From Rhodobacter maris (GTDB lineage Bacteria > Pseudomonadota > Alphaproteobacteria > Rhodobacterales > Rhodobacteraceae): DNA of 64,000 nt. A program made the translations under genes and the position numbers. The DNA is taken from NCBI RefSeq assembly GCF_900217815.1, contig NZ_OBMT01000002.1, forward strand, positions 186,001 to 250,000. The letters are read 5' to 3'. Positions 44,061 through 53,753 of the stretch are shown here, piece after piece (positions within the stretch are counted from its first letter, which is position 1; each line of letters begins with the position of its first letter). Below the pieces are notes generated by a model that saw only the letters and a program-made list of their open reading frames with translations, ran no database searches and had not been told where the DNA came from.

Positions 44061-45200
44061 TTGAAACGACTGGACCGATATCTTCTGTCCCAGCTGATGG
44101 CCTTGTTCGGCTTTTTTGCGCTGGTGCTGGTGTCGGTCTACTGGATCAACCGCGCCGTTTTGCTGTTCGACAAGCTCATTTCAGACGGACAGACGGCCTG
44201 GGTGGTGCTCGAATTCACCGCGCTCACCCTGCCCAATGCGATCCGACTCGTGCTGCCGGTCGCGGCTTTTGCCGCGACGCTTTATGCGCTCAACCGGCTG
44301 GCGGGCGAATCCGAGCTTGTGGTCATGCAATCGGCGGGGGCGAGCCCCTGGCGGCTCGCACGCCCCGTCGCGGTGTTCGGCCTGATCGTCGCCGCCCTCA
44401 TGCTCGTGCTTGTCCATGTGCTCGTCCCCGCCGCGAAGGCGCGGCTCGCCGAGCGGCAGGCACAGGTCTCGCAGGACATTTCCGCCAAGTTTCTCACAGA
44501 GGGCACATTCGAAAGCCCGGCCGAGGGGCTCACCCTTTATATCCGGAAAATCTCCGATCTCGGAGAATTGCTTGACCTCTTCCTCTACGATGCGCGCACG
44601 CCGGGACTGCAGACGATCTATACGGCTGAAAAAGCGCTGATCGTGCCCTCTGCGGCGGGGCCGAAACTCGTGATGTTCGATGGCGTGGCGCAGACGCTGC
44701 GGCAATCCGACGAATCCCTGGCGCAGACCCGGTTTTCCGATTTCACCTATGATCTGGGCATGGTGATCGGGCCGGACAAGGCGGCGCAACCCGCGCTTGA
44801 GGCGCTGCCGAGCTGGCAGCTTGTTGCGCCCGATCCGGCGCTTCTCGCCGCCACCGGCGCGCGCCCCGAAGACGTCGCCCGCGAACTTCACGACCGGCTC
44901 GCGCAGCCGCTGATGGCACCGGTTGCCGCCCTTCTGGCCGCGGCCGCGATGTTTCTGGGCGGGTTCTCGCGCTTTGGCCTGTGGCGGCAGATGGCGGGCG
45001 CGGTGGTCGGGCTGATCGCATTGCAAACGCTCGTGAACCTCGCCACTTCCGCCACCCGCACTGCGCCCGGGCTCTGGGGGCTTTATTACCTGCCGCCGCT
45101 GATCGGCCTTGTCGCATCGACGATCCTGCTGGGCTGGGCGGCGCGGCCGCATCGGCGCAGCCCATCGGTCCATCCCGCGCCCGGGGAGGCCGCGCCATGA
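44061..45200 (+). CDS. lptF: Lipopolysaccharide export permease LptF
   Basis: This 379-residue permease has six helices and a large periplasmic beta-jellyroll. It starts with TTG at 44061 (LKRLDRYLLSQLMALFGFF), since the family opening begins exactly there, behind GAGGCAGG. LNRLAGESELVVMQSAGASPW is a hallmark cytoplasmic loop. With LptG and the ATPase LptB it moves LPS out of the inner membrane. It overlaps lptG by 4 bp. Confidence 0.92.
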   Translation: MKRLDRYLLSQLMALFGFFALVLVSVYWINRAVLLFDKLISDGQTAWVVLEFTALTLPNAIRLVLPVAAFAATLYALNRLAGESELVVMQSAGASPWRLARPVAVFGLIVAALMLVLVHVLVPAAKARLAERQAQVSQDISAKFLTEGTFESPAEGLTLYIRKISDLGELLDLFLYDARTPGLQTIYTAEKALIVPSAAGPKLVMFDGVAQTLRQSDESLAQTRFSDFTYDLGMVIGPDKAAQPALEALPSWQLVAPDPALLAATGARPEDVARELHDRLAQPLMAPVAALLAAAAMFLGGFSRFGLWRQMAGAVVGLIALQTLVNLATSATRTAPGLWGLYYLPPLIGLVASTILLGWAARPHRRSPSVHPAPGEAAP

Positions 45201-46297
45201 CGCTTTCACTCTATATCGCGCGGCGCTACCTGCGCGCGCTCGGCATCGTCGCGGGCGCCTTCATCGGCGTGTTGTTCCTGATCGAGATTGTCGAGCAGCT
45301 GCGCGGCCTCGATGCGCAACAGGGCGGACTTTCCGATGCCGCGCTTCTCGCCGCGCTGAGCCTGCCGAAAACCGTCTACCGGATCTTTCCGCTGATCACC
45401 GTGCTTGCCGCAGTGGTGCTGTTTCTCGGCCTCGCGCGGTCCTCCGAGCTTGTGGTGATCCGCGCCGCGGGGCGTTCGGCGCTGCGCATGCTGGTGGCGC
45501 CGGTGATGGTGGCGCTGCTGATCGGGGTGGCACTCGTGATGCTCGGCAATCCGATCGTCTCGGCCACCACCAAACGCGCCGACGAGATCGAGGGCGCGAT
45601 GAAGGCAGAGGGGATGCAGACCATCTCGGTGAGCCGCGAGGGGATCTGGATGCGGCAGGGCACGGCTGATGGCGGGCAAGCCGTGATCCACGCTCTGCGC
45701 GGCAATGCCGAAGCGACGGCGCTTTATGATGTGAGCTTTCTGATCTTTGACGACACCCGCGGCCCGATCCGCCGGATCGACGCGGCCACCGCCCAGCTCG
45801 GCCGCGGCGCCTGGTATCTGCACGATGCGAAGGACTGGCCGCTTGGCAGTTCCACCAACCCCGAACGCGATGCGATACATGCAACCAGCCTGCTCCTGCC
45901 CTCCACCCTCACCGCGCAGAGCATCGCCGACAGTTTCGATTCGCCCTCGGCCGTGCCGATCTGGGAACTCCCCGCCTTCATCCGCGCGCTCACCTCGGCG
46001 GGCTTCTCGGCGCGGCGGCACATGGTCTGGTTCCAGATGGAGCTTTCCCAGCCGCTGATGCTCGCCGCGATGGTGCTTGTCGCCGCCGGGTTCACGATGC
46101 GTCCGGCGCGCTTTGGCGGCACCGGCGGGCGGGTGCTGCTGGCCCTTCTCGCCGGGCTCTCAGTCTTCTTCTTGCGCAACATGGCGCAGGTTCTGGGCGA
46201 CAACGGTCAGATCCCGTCGGCGCTGGCGGGCTGGGCGCCCCCGGCGATCGCGGCGATGCTCGCCCTTGCGCTCGTGCTGCAACAGGAGGAGGGATGA
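45197..46297 (+). CDS. lptG: Lipopolysaccharide export permease LptG
   Basis: This 366-residue partner of LptF opens LYIARRYLRALGIVAGAFIGV. It shares the loop [20 protein letters not shown]. Both ends overlap neighbours (lptF by 4 bp, lptD by 4 bp), so LPS export genes are coupled. The periplasmic part lies between helices 3 and 4. Confidence 0.92.
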   Translation: MTLSLYIARRYLRALGIVAGAFIGVLFLIEIVEQLRGLDAQQGGLSDAALLAALSLPKTVYRIFPLITVLAAVVLFLGLARSSELVVIRAAGRSALRMLVAPVMVALLIGVALVMLGNPIVSATTKRADEIEGAMKAEGMQTISVSREGIWMRQGTADGGQAVIHALRGNAEATALYDVSFLIFDDTRGPIRRIDAATAQLGRGAWYLHDAKDWPLGSSTNPERDAIHATSLLLPSTLTAQSIADSFDSPSAVPIWELPAFIRALTSAGFSARRHMVWFQMELSQPLMLAAMVLVAAGFTMRPARFGGTGGRVLLALLAGLSVFFLRNMAQVLGDNGQIPSALAGWAPPAIAAMLALALVLQQEEG

Positions 46298-48528
46298 TGC
46301 CCCCCCGCCCGCTCCCGGCTTTCGCCCCATCGGCCCGCGCGGCACTCATCGCCGCTGCGGCGCTTGCGCTTGCGCCAGCCGCCCTCCCCGCACAGGAGGC
46401 CCCCACCACGCCTCCGGTCTCTGCGCCGGTGTCGGATGCGGCGACCTTACTGGCCGACCGGATCGAAATCACCGGACAGAACCGGATCACCGCCTCGGGC
46501 AATGTCGAGGTGTACTGGCAAGAGCACCGGCTCAACGCGAGCCGGCTCGTTTACGACGAAAGCGAGGACCGGCTCACGATCGAGGGACCGATCCGCATGG
46601 TCGAACCCGGCGTCACCGGCTCGGTGATCGTGGCAGATCAGGCCGATCTCAGCCGCGACCTGCAAAACGGCGTGATGCTGGGGGCCCGGATGGTGCTCTC
46701 GCGTGAATTGCAACTGGCCGCGAACCGGCTCGAGCGGCAGGACGGCACCCGCACGATCCTGCGCGAGGTGGTGGCCTCCTCCTGCCGGATCTGTGCCGCC
46801 GACCCGACACCCTTGTGGGAAATCCGCGCCCGCACCATCACCCATGACGCGACGACCCATCAGCTCGTTTTCGATCAGGCGCAGTTCCGCGCCATGGGGG
46901 TGCCGCTTGTCTGGCTGCCGAAGCTGCGCATGCCCGATCCGACAGTGAAGCGGATGACGGGCCTCTTGCGCCCCGAATTCCGCACCACCTCGCTGCTGGG
47001 ACCGGGCGTGAAGCTGCCTTATTTCTTTGCACTCTCGCCCGAACGCGATCTGACGCTGACGCCCTACCTCGCGGCCTCGCATTCCACCACGCTCGGCTTT
47101 CGGTATCGGGTCGCGCAGACCTGGGGCAGCTACCAAATCGAAGGTGCCCTGAGCCGCGACTCGATCCGCCCGGGCGAGCGGCGGGGCTATCTTTTCGCCG
47201 ACGGCCGCTTCGCCCTGCCCGGCGGGTTCACGCTTGGCGCCCAATTGCGCACCGTTTCCGACCCGTCCTATCTGCTCAACTACGACATCACCGACGATGA
47301 CCGGCTCTGGTCGGGTCTCACGCTCGAACGGGTGCGCGCGGACGAGCTGATCTGGGCAAAAGTCGGCAATACCCACTCCCTGCGCGACGGTGAGAGCAAC
47401 AGCACCCAGCCCATGCTTTCGGGCGATGCGAGCTGGACGCGGGTGTTCCAGCCCCGCCTGATCGGCGGTGAGCTGAGCTTTTCGGGGAGTCTGCATGCGC
47501 ATCGCCGCGCCTCTGATCTGACCACCGATGCCGCGCTCGGCGATGAAGACACCGATCTCTTCGATACCGAATCCGACGGGCGCGACATGGTGCGGCTCTC
47601 GGCAGAGGCGGACTGGCGGCGCAACTGGCTCTTGCCCGGGGGGGTGCTTGCCGCCGCCGAGGGCGCGCTGACGGTCGACGCGATCACGGTGCGGCAAGAC
47701 GCTGTTTATGCAGGCGAATATCTCCGTGCGCTGCCCACGATCGGGGTCGAGCTGCGCTGGCCCTGGGTGGCAAGCTCCGGGCGCGCGGCGCAGGTGATCG
47801 AACCCGTCGCGCAGCTTGTCTGGTCGGGCAAGCACGTGAAGGATCTGCCCTATGAGGACAGCTGGCTGACCGAATTCGACGAGGGCAACCTGTTTTCGCT
47901 CACCCGCTATCCGGGCGAGGATGCGCGCGAACAGGGCACGCGGGCGAACCTCGGGCTGAGCTGGACCCGCCACGATGCCTCGGGCTGGTCGCTTGGCGTC
48001 ACGGCGGGGCGGATCTACCGGCTCGACGATCTGGGCCAGTTCACGCCGGGCTCGGGGCTTTCGGGCAAGCGCTCGGACTGGCTCATCGCCACCCATCTGA
48101 GCACCGCGGGCGGGCTCATCCTCTCGAACCGGGCGCTGCTCACCGAAGGGTTCGATCTCGACCGCGACGAGCTCCGCGTCGCCTATCTGGGCGGGGGGGT
48201 CGATTTCGCCGCCGGATACCTGTGGATGGAACAGACCGCCTATAACCCCGAAACCTCGGAGCTTTTGCTCGAATCCGGCTGGGACTGGCGGCCGGGCTGG
48301 CGCTCGACGCTCTCGACCCGCTATGACCTCACCGCAGACCGCGCCGCCAAGGCCGCCTTCGGGCTGCAATATGCCAACGAATGCATCAGCGTCGAGCTTT
48401 CTCTCTCGCGTCGGTTCACATCCTCCTCTAGTGTGGAACCTGAAACGGATCTGGGCCTTTCGGTGCAGCTTGCGGGCTTCGGCGCGCAGGGCTCGGCCCA
48501 TGGGCCGGAACGGGTCTGCCGGCGCTGA
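46294..48528 (+). CDS. lptD: LPS-assembly outer-membrane protein LptD
   Basis: This is a 744-residue protein. A signal peptide (AALIAAAALALAPAALPAQ, ending near residue 33) precedes the N-terminal OstA-type jellyroll (ITGQNRITASGNVEVYWQEH), which takes LPS from the bridge. A beta-barrel domain follows from about residue 230. Two Cys lie close together (SSCRICAAD, near residues 165-168), with one more Cys near the C terminus (YANECIS), so disulfide bonds may form as in other LptD proteins. Confidence 0.92.
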   Translation: MMPPRPLPAFAPSARAALIAAAALALAPAALPAQEAPTTPPVSAPVSDAATLLADRIEITGQNRITASGNVEVYWQEHRLNASRLVYDESEDRLTIEGPIRMVEPGVTGSVIVADQADLSRDLQNGVMLGARMVLSRELQLAANRLERQDGTRTILREVVASSCRICAADPTPLWEIRARTITHDATTHQLVFDQAQFRAMGVPLVWLPKLRMPDPTVKRMTGLLRPEFRTTSLLGPGVKLPYFFALSPERDLTLTPYLAASHSTTLGFRYRVAQTWGSYQIEGALSRDSIRPGERRGYLFADGRFALPGGFTLGAQLRTVSDPSYLLNYDITDDDRLWSGLTLERVRADELIWAKVGNTHSLRDGESNSTQPMLSGDASWTRVFQPRLIGGELSFSGSLHAHRRASDLTTDAALGDEDTDLFDTESDGRDMVRLSAEADWRRNWLLPGGVLAAAEGALTVDAITVRQDAVYAGEYLRALPTIGVELRWPWVASSGRAAQVIEPVAQLVWSGKHVKDLPYEDSWLTEFDEGNLFSLTRYPGEDAREQGTRANLGLSWTRHDASGWSLGVTAGRIYRLDDLGQFTPGSGLSGKRSDWLIATHLSTAGGLILSNRALLTEGFDLDRDELRVAYLGGGVDFAAGYLWMEQTAYNPETSELLLESGWDWRPGWRSTLSTRYDLTADRAAKAAFGLQYANECISVELSLSRRFTSSSSVEPETDLGLSVQLAGFGAQGSAHGPERVCRR

Positions 48529-48568
48529 GAGCCCGCAACCCCTTGATTGAGAACGGAAGACGGAACGA

Positions 48569-49834
48569 ATGACACGGCATTTCTCCTCGCTTCTCGCGCC
48601 GCGGCTGGCCGCGCTGATCGCGATTTCGCTTGTGCTCGCGCTCGGCCTGATCGGCCTTCCCGCACGCGCGCAATCGGGCTCGCCCTTCGCTCCGGCGATC
48701 ACTGTCAACGACATGGCAATCACCGGCTACGAGATCGCGCAGCGCCAGAAATTCATGCAGCTTCTGGGCGCCACCGGCGATGTGCGCAAGATGGCCGAGG
48801 ATGCGCTGATCGAGGACCGCCTGCGGCAATGGAAGGCACGTCAGGACGGCGTCGCCGTCAGTGATCAGGCCGTGAACCAGGGCATGGCCGAATTTGCCAG
48901 CCGCGCCAATCTGAGCGCCGAGGAATTCGTGAAGGCTCTGGGCGAAAACGGCGTCGACGCGCAGACCTACCGCGATTTCGTCTCGGCGGGCGTGATCTGG
49001 CGCGAAGTGGTGAAGGCGAATTTCGTCGGCCGGGTGATGGTGTCGGATTCCGATATCGACCGCGCCCTGCGGCTGGTCACGCCGCGTGCGGAACGCGCCA
49101 AGGTGCTGCTTTCGGAAGTTGTGGTGCGGATTGGCGGCGGCGGCGAGGCGGAAGCGATGGCGAAAGCGCGCCGGGCGGCGGCGGCCCGCACCGAGGCGGA
49201 ATTTGCCGAGGTGGCGCGCGAAATCTCTTCCTCGCCAAGTGCGACCAAGGGCGGCCATCTTGACTGGATGTCGATCGAGTCGCTTCCGGCCGAGGTGCGC
49301 GGCGCGGTGGCGAACTTGCGCCCGGGCCACAGCACCGGGCCGCTCCCGACTTCCGGCGCGGTGGCGGTGTTCTTCATGCGCGGGCTTGATGAGGGCGGCG
49401 CGGTGGCCCCCTCGGAACGTGCGCTCGACTATGCCACGCTCACGCTCGGTGCCACCGGCAGCGCAGAAAGCGCGGCGCTTGCAGCCAAAGTCGCGGCGCG
49501 GGCGCAGCGCTGCGATGATCTTTACAGTGTTGCGCGCGGGCTCCCCGCCGACCGTCTGACGCGCATGGAGGGCACACCGGCGGGGGCGGTACCTGCCGAT
49601 CTCGGTGCGGTGCTGCCGCGGCTCGACCCGGGAGAGACCGCCGTGGTGCGTCGCGGCGGCACCGATGTTCTGGTTATGCTCTGCAACCGCGGCCGCGCGA
49701 TCAACGCCGATCTGGGCGAAACCGGCCCCTCGCGCGATGCGGCGCGCAGCGAGATCATCAACACCCGGATCACGACGCTCTCGGATCAGTTGCTGGCAGC
49801 GCTCAAGGCCTCTGCGGTGATCGTGCGCAAATGA
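48569..49834 (+). CDS. surA: Periplasmic chaperone/peptidyl-prolyl isomerase SurA
   Basis: This is a 421-residue secreted protein with a signal peptide (LAALIAISLVLALGLIGLPARA). The N-terminal SurA domain (TVNDMAITGYEIAQRQKFMQ) is followed by one parvulin-like segment (FAEVAREISSSPSATKGGHLDWM, about residues 210-235). It helps fold outer-membrane proteins such as LptD, which explains its place next to lptD. It is a single-parvulin type. It overlaps pdxA by 4 bp. Confidence 0.9.
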   Translation: MTRHFSSLLAPRLAALIAISLVLALGLIGLPARAQSGSPFAPAITVNDMAITGYEIAQRQKFMQLLGATGDVRKMAEDALIEDRLRQWKARQDGVAVSDQAVNQGMAEFASRANLSAEEFVKALGENGVDAQTYRDFVSAGVIWREVVKANFVGRVMVSDSDIDRALRLVTPRAERAKVLLSEVVVRIGGGGEAEAMAKARRAAAARTEAEFAEVAREISSSPSATKGGHLDWMSIESLPAEVRGAVANLRPGHSTGPLPTSGAVAVFFMRGLDEGGAVAPSERALDYATLTLGATGSAESAALAAKVAARAQRCDDLYSVARGLPADRLTRMEGTPAGAVPADLGAVLPRLDPGETAVVRRGGTDVLVMLCNRGRAINADLGETGPSRDAARSEIINTRITTLSDQLLAALKASAVIVRK

Positions 49835-50874
49835 ACCCGGCCGATCTCCCCGATGCGCCGGCCGAAGCCGCCGGTCCGGAGCGCAGCGTGCTCGACCGGC
49901 CGGTGATCCTGACCTGCGGCGACCCCTCCGGCGTCGGTCCCGAGCTTGCCGTGCGCGCCTGGCAAACGCTTGGCGCATCGCTTCCCTTCGTCTGGCTCGG
50001 CGATCCCGCGCATCTGCCGCGTGGCACCAAGCTGCGCGAGATCGAGAGCCCGGCCGAGGCCATGACCCATGCGGGGGCGGCGCTCTGCGTGCTGCCCCAT
50101 CCCTTCCCCGCGGCGGCCGTGCCCGGCCAGCCGGAACCCGCCAATGCGGGCGCGGTGATCGAGGTGATCGCGCGCGGTGTCGATCTGGTGCTGCGCGGCG
50201 AGGGGCTGGCCCTCACCACATCGCCGATCAACAAGAAAGTGCTGAAAGACGGCGCGGGTTTCGCCTTCCCGGGCCATACCGAATACCTTGCCCATCTTGC
50301 GGGCGGCGCAAAAGTGGTGATGATGCTTGCCTCCGAACGCGTCTCCCCCCCCTGCCGGGTCGTGCCCGCAACGATCCATATCGCGCTGCGCGAGGTGCTC
50401 GACGCCTTCACGCCTGCGCTGTTGCGCGACACCGTGCAGATCACCGCCGAGGGGCTTGCCCGCGATTTTGGCATTGCCAATCCGCGCCTTGCCGTGGCGG
50501 GGCTGAACCCGCATGCGGGCGAGGGAGGCGCGATGGGGACCGAAGAGATGGACTGGATGGGCCCCGTCGTCGAGAGCCTGCGTGCCGAGGGCTATGCGCT
50601 TGCCGGGCCGATGCCGCCCGACACGATGTTCCACCCCGCCGCGCGGGCGCGCTATGATGCGGCGATCTGCGCCTATCATGATCAGGCGCTGATCCCGATC
50701 AAGACGCTCGATTTCGATGGCGGCGTGAATGTGACGCTGGGGTTGCCCTTCGTGCGCACCTCGCCTGACCATGGCACCGCCTATGACATTGCGGGCACCG
50801 GCAAGGCGAGCCCGCAAAGCCTGATGGCCGCGCTCAGGATGGCCGCAAAGATGGGTGCGGCGCGGCGTGGCTGA
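49831..50874 (+). CDS. pdxA: 4-hydroxythreonine-4-phosphate dehydrogenase
   Basis: This 347-residue enzyme of vitamin B6 synthesis opens, after a 25-residue extension, with [20 protein letters not shown]. Metal and substrate motifs include the His of [37 protein letters not shown] and [13 protein letters not shown]. The downstream rsmA is also next to pdxA in E. coli. Confidence 0.95.
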   Translation: MNPADLPDAPAEAAGPERSVLDRPVILTCGDPSGVGPELAVRAWQTLGASLPFVWLGDPAHLPRGTKLREIESPAEAMTHAGAALCVLPHPFPAAAVPGQPEPANAGAVIEVIARGVDLVLRGEGLALTTSPINKKVLKDGAGFAFPGHTEYLAHLAGGAKVVMMLASERVSPPCRVVPATIHIALREVLDAFTPALLRDTVQITAEGLARDFGIANPRLAVAGLNPHAGEGGAMGTEEMDWMGPVVESLRAEGYALAGPMPPDTMFHPAARARYDAAICAYHDQALIPIKTLDFDGGVNVTLGLPFVRTSPDHGTAYDIAGTGKASPQSLMAALRMAAKMGAARRG

Positions 50875-50880
50875 GGGCCA

Positions 50881-50934
50881 GGCCCGCGGGGGCGCTGCCC
50901 CCGCACCCCCGGGATATTTTGAGCAAGATGAAAG
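50881..50934 (-). repeat. Composite palindromic repeat, copy F
   Basis: GGCCCGCGGGGGC-GCT-GCCCCCGC, ACCCCCGGGATATTTTGA, then GCAAGATGAAAGG. It has the same right end as copy B. It sits between pdxA and rsmA, 8 bp before the rsmA ATG, so an in-repeat ATG can be mistaken for the gene start. Confidence 0.75.
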
Positions 50935-50942
50935 GGCACGGC

Positions 50943-51785
50943 ATGGCAGCGATTGACGGTTTGCCGCCCCTGCGCGAGGTGATCGCCACACATGAGCTGG
51001 TGGCGAAAAAATCGCTCGGCCAGAACTTTTTGCTCGATCTCAATCTGACCGCGAAGATCGCGCGCTCCGCAGGCGATCTGACGGGCTATGACGTGCTCGA
51101 AGTGGGGCCGGGCCCGGGCGGGCTCACCCGCGGGCTTCTGGCCGAGGGCGCGCGCAAGGTGCTCGCGGTCGAGAAGGACAGCCGCTGCCTGGACGCATTG
51201 GCCGAGATTGCCGCACATTATCCGGGCCGGCTTGAGGTGATCCAGGGCGATGCGCTTGCCGTCGATCTGGGGGCGCATCTCACCGCGCCCTACAAGATCG
51301 CCGCGAACCTGCCCTATAACGTCGGCACCGAGCTTCTGGTGCGCTGGCTCACGCCGCCGGTCTGGCCCCCCGCCTGGGAGAGCCTGACGCTGATGTTCCA
51401 GAAGGAGGTCGCGCAGCGCATCACCGCGAAAGTGGGCGACAATCATTACGGGCGGCTCGCGATTCTGGCGCAGTGGAGAACCGATGCACGGATCGTGATG
51501 TCGCTCCCGCCGGAGGCGTTTCAGCCCGCGCCCAAGGTCCATTCGGCGGTGGTGCACCTGAAGGCGCTTGCCGCGCCGCGTCATGACGCCGATGCGAAGG
51601 TGCTGGAACGGGTGGTTGCGGCCGGGTTCAACCAGCGCCGCAAAATGCTGCGCTCCTCGCTCAAGGGGCTGCACCCCGACATCGAGGCGCTGCTTGATGC
51701 GGCGGGAATCGCGCCCACCGAGCGCGCCGAACGGGTGAGCCTTGAGCAATTCTGCACTCTGGCGCGCCTTCTGGACGCGGCCTGA
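50943..51785 (+). CDS. rsmA: 16S rRNA dimethyladenosine transferase (KsgA/RsmA)
   Basis: This 280-residue SAM-dependent enzyme dimethylates two adenines near the end of 16S rRNA. It has [11 protein letters not shown], the SAM-binding [16 protein letters not shown], and the catalytic [11 protein letters not shown]. The best start is ATG 50943 ([13 protein letters not shown]); two earlier in-frame ATGs lie in or at the edge of the palindromic repeat. It is the last gene of the lpt-surA-pdxA run. Confidence 0.94.
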   Translation: MAAIDGLPPLREVIATHELVAKKSLGQNFLLDLNLTAKIARSAGDLTGYDVLEVGPGPGGLTRGLLAEGARKVLAVEKDSRCLDALAEIAAHYPGRLEVIQGDALAVDLGAHLTAPYKIAANLPYNVGTELLVRWLTPPVWPPAWESLTLMFQKEVAQRITAKVGDNHYGRLAILAQWRTDARIVMSLPPEAFQPAPKVHSAVVHLKALAAPRHDADAKVLERVVAAGFNQRRKMLRSSLKGLHPDIEALLDAAGIAPTERAERVSLEQFCTLARLLDAA

Positions 51786-51855
51786 GCACAAACGCGAAAC
51801 CGCGCCCCGAAGGACGCGGTCTCGATCTTGCGAGGCGTCGGGACAGGCGGCCGCC

Positions 51856-52632
51856 TTATTCGGCGGCGGGCGCTTCCGGCTTCGGTGTTTTTTCCGGCTT
51901 CGGAGCTTTCGGCGCCTTGGCGGCGCCTTCGGCCCTGGGTTTGCGCGGCGCGCGCGGGCGCGACGCGGGCTTGGCCGTTTTTTCCGCCATTTCATCCGCG
52001 GGGGCGGGGGCGGCGTCAGCTTGCGAGTCCTCGGCCGTTGCAACGGGCGTTTCGGGCGCCTTGCGCGCAGGACGCGACTCAGCGCCACGGCTCTCGGCCT
52101 GACGCGCCTCGGGCGTTTCGACAAGGCCCGGGCCATCGTCTTCCGCAGCGAAGAAATCGGGCATCATCACCGGCGCGCCGTCGTAGCGCGGCGCCTCGGG
52201 CGTGCGCTCGCGCAGCGGGGCAGCGCTGCCCTCTGCGCCCTGCCCGCCGGAGACTTGCCCCGCCGCGGCCTGACCGCCAGATCCTCCCGGAGCGCCGGTC
52301 TGACCAGTATTCTGCCCGCCGGTCTGGCCATTGTTCTGGCCGTTCGACTGATAGCTCCGGTTGCGCTCTTCCTGCTCGCGAGCCAGCTCGCGCTGCGCCT
52401 CGCCCAGCATCCGCGTGTAATGCTCGGCATGTTGCAGGAAATTCTGCTCCGCCACCCGGTCGTTGCCGAGCTGCGCATCGCGCGCCAGCGCGAGATATTT
52501 CTCGATGATCTGCTGCGGCGTGCCACGCACCTTGCCCTCGGGACCGGAGCTGTCGAAGACACGGTTGATGACATTGCCGATGCTGCGCTGACGGTTCGAC
52601 TTGTTGCGCGAACGGGACTTTGAGGATCTCAT
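51856..52632 (-). CDS. DUF4167 protein with disordered, Ala/Pro/Lys-rich tail
   Basis: This is a 258-residue protein. The first 70 residues form the conserved DUF4167 domain (SRSRNKSNRQRSIGNVINRV, then TPQQIIEKYLALARDAQLGN and NFLQHAEHYTRML). A Gly/Gln/Asn-rich linker and an acidic then basic tail follow (repeats of KAPKAPKPEKTPKPE). The basic N terminus suggests nucleic-acid binding, as does the low-complexity middle. Function unknown. ATG 52632 is chosen at the family start. Confidence 0.82.
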   Translation of the reverse strand: MRSSKSRSRNKSNRQRSIGNVINRVFDSSGPEGKVRGTPQQIIEKYLALARDAQLGNDRVAEQNFLQHAEHYTRMLGEAQRELAREQEERNRSYQSNGQNNGQTGGQNTGQTGAPGGSGGQAAAGQVSGGQGAEGSAAPLRERTPEAPRYDGAPVMMPDFFAAEDDGPGLVETPEARQAESRGAESRPARKAPETPVATAEDSQADAAPAPADEMAEKTAKPASRPRAPRKPRAEGAAKAPKAPKPEKTPKPEAPAAE

Positions 52633-52904
52633 GAGCCTGCGTCTGTTGTGCCCCCAGGGGCGTTGGGTCTGGGCCGGACCGGAAAACGGCGCCCGCCATC
52701 GGGGGACACTCGCAGCAGGCGCTGCCGTGACCAAACCCGAAGTGTAAGCTGAAATGATGGGGGGAGCGAACGCTCCCCGGCCACAGCGCTGACTAAACAT
52801 GTCCCCCCCGGATGCGCAAGCCGGAAATTGCGCGCATCGGGGCGAAACCCGCAATTTTATGCTTTTGGGCGGATCCCCGCGACGATCTTTGTCGCGGCAG
52901 TGCT
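52633..52904. other. Intergenic space between prmC and the DUF4167 gene
   Basis: I see no gene in these 272 bp. Three inverted repeats occur: GGGGAGCG/CGCTCCCC (52761-52778), AAATTGCG/CGCAATTT (about 52829-52860) and CCGCGAC/GTCGCGG (52877-52897). The last lies just after the prmC stop and could end that message. A promoter for the DUF4167 gene should also be here. Confidence 0.5.
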
Positions 52905-53753
52905 TCAGCCCTTGGCGGCCACCTCGGGGCGATGCGCCAGAACGACGCGGTCACGCCCGCCGAGATCCTGACGCAGCCTGGGAGCGTCGAATCCCTGTGC
53001 CGCGAGCATCGCGCTCACGGCAGCCCCCTGGGTCGGGCCAATCTCGACGGCGAGCCGCCCGCCGGGCTTGAGCCGCGCGAAAGCGCCAAAAGCGATGGCG
53101 CGATACGCGCCGAGCCCATCGCCGCCGGGGGTCAGGGCCTGATGCGGTTCCCAGTCGCGCACTTCAGGGGCGAGATTGCCCATCTCGGCCTCGGTGATAT
53201 AGGGCGGGTTCGAGACGATCAGGTCAAACCGCCCCTCGACACCATGAAACCAGTCGCTGTGAATGAACCGGGCGCGATCGGCAAGGCTCAGCCGGGCCGC
53301 GTTTTCCTGCGCCACCTGCAGCGCGGCTTCGGAAATATCGGTCGCCACGCCGCGCGCTTCGGGGCGTTCGGCCAGGAGCGACAGGAGCACGCAGCCGGTG
53401 CCGGTGCCGAGATCGAGCAGGCGGGCAAACGGCGCCTCAAGCGCCACTTCAACCAGAAGCTCGGTCTCGGGGCGCGGGTCGAGCGTGTCGCGGGTGACGC
53501 GAAATTCGTGCTTCCAGAACGCGCGATGGCCGATGATCTGGGCAACAGGTTGGCGTGCTTCGCGCGCGGCGAGATATTTGAGGTAGCGCTTGTGGCGCTC
53601 TTCGGGCAATTCGTCATTCACCGCCCGAAAGAGCCGTTCGGCCGGCAGATCGAGCGCATGGGCCAGAAGCCGGCGCGCATCGGTCGAGGCGCCAGCGATC
53701 CCCGCGCCCTCGAGCTGGCGCATCCCCAGCATCAAAGCGATCTGAACCTTCAT
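52905..53753 (-). CDS. prmC: Release-factor glutamine methyltransferase (PrmC)
   Basis: This is a 282-residue SAM-dependent enzyme. It has a helical N-terminal domain with [18 protein letters not shown], the SAM motif [13 protein letters not shown], and the catalytic NPPYIT. It methylates the Gln of the GGQ motif in release factors. Its 4-bp overlap with prfA, the gene for one of those factors, fits this role. Confidence 0.95.
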   Translation of the reverse strand: MKVQIALMLGMRQLEGAGIAGASTDARRLLAHALDLPAERLFRAVNDELPEERHKRYLKYLAAREARQPVAQIIGHRAFWKHEFRVTRDTLDPRPETELLVEVALEAPFARLLDLGTGTGCVLLSLLAERPEARGVATDISEAALQVAQENAARLSLADRARFIHSDWFHGVEGRFDLIVSNPPYITEAEMGNLAPEVRDWEPHQALTPGGDGLGAYRAIAFGAFARLKPGGRLAVEIGPTQGAAVSAMLAAQGFDAPRLRQDLGGRDRVVLAHRPEVAAKG

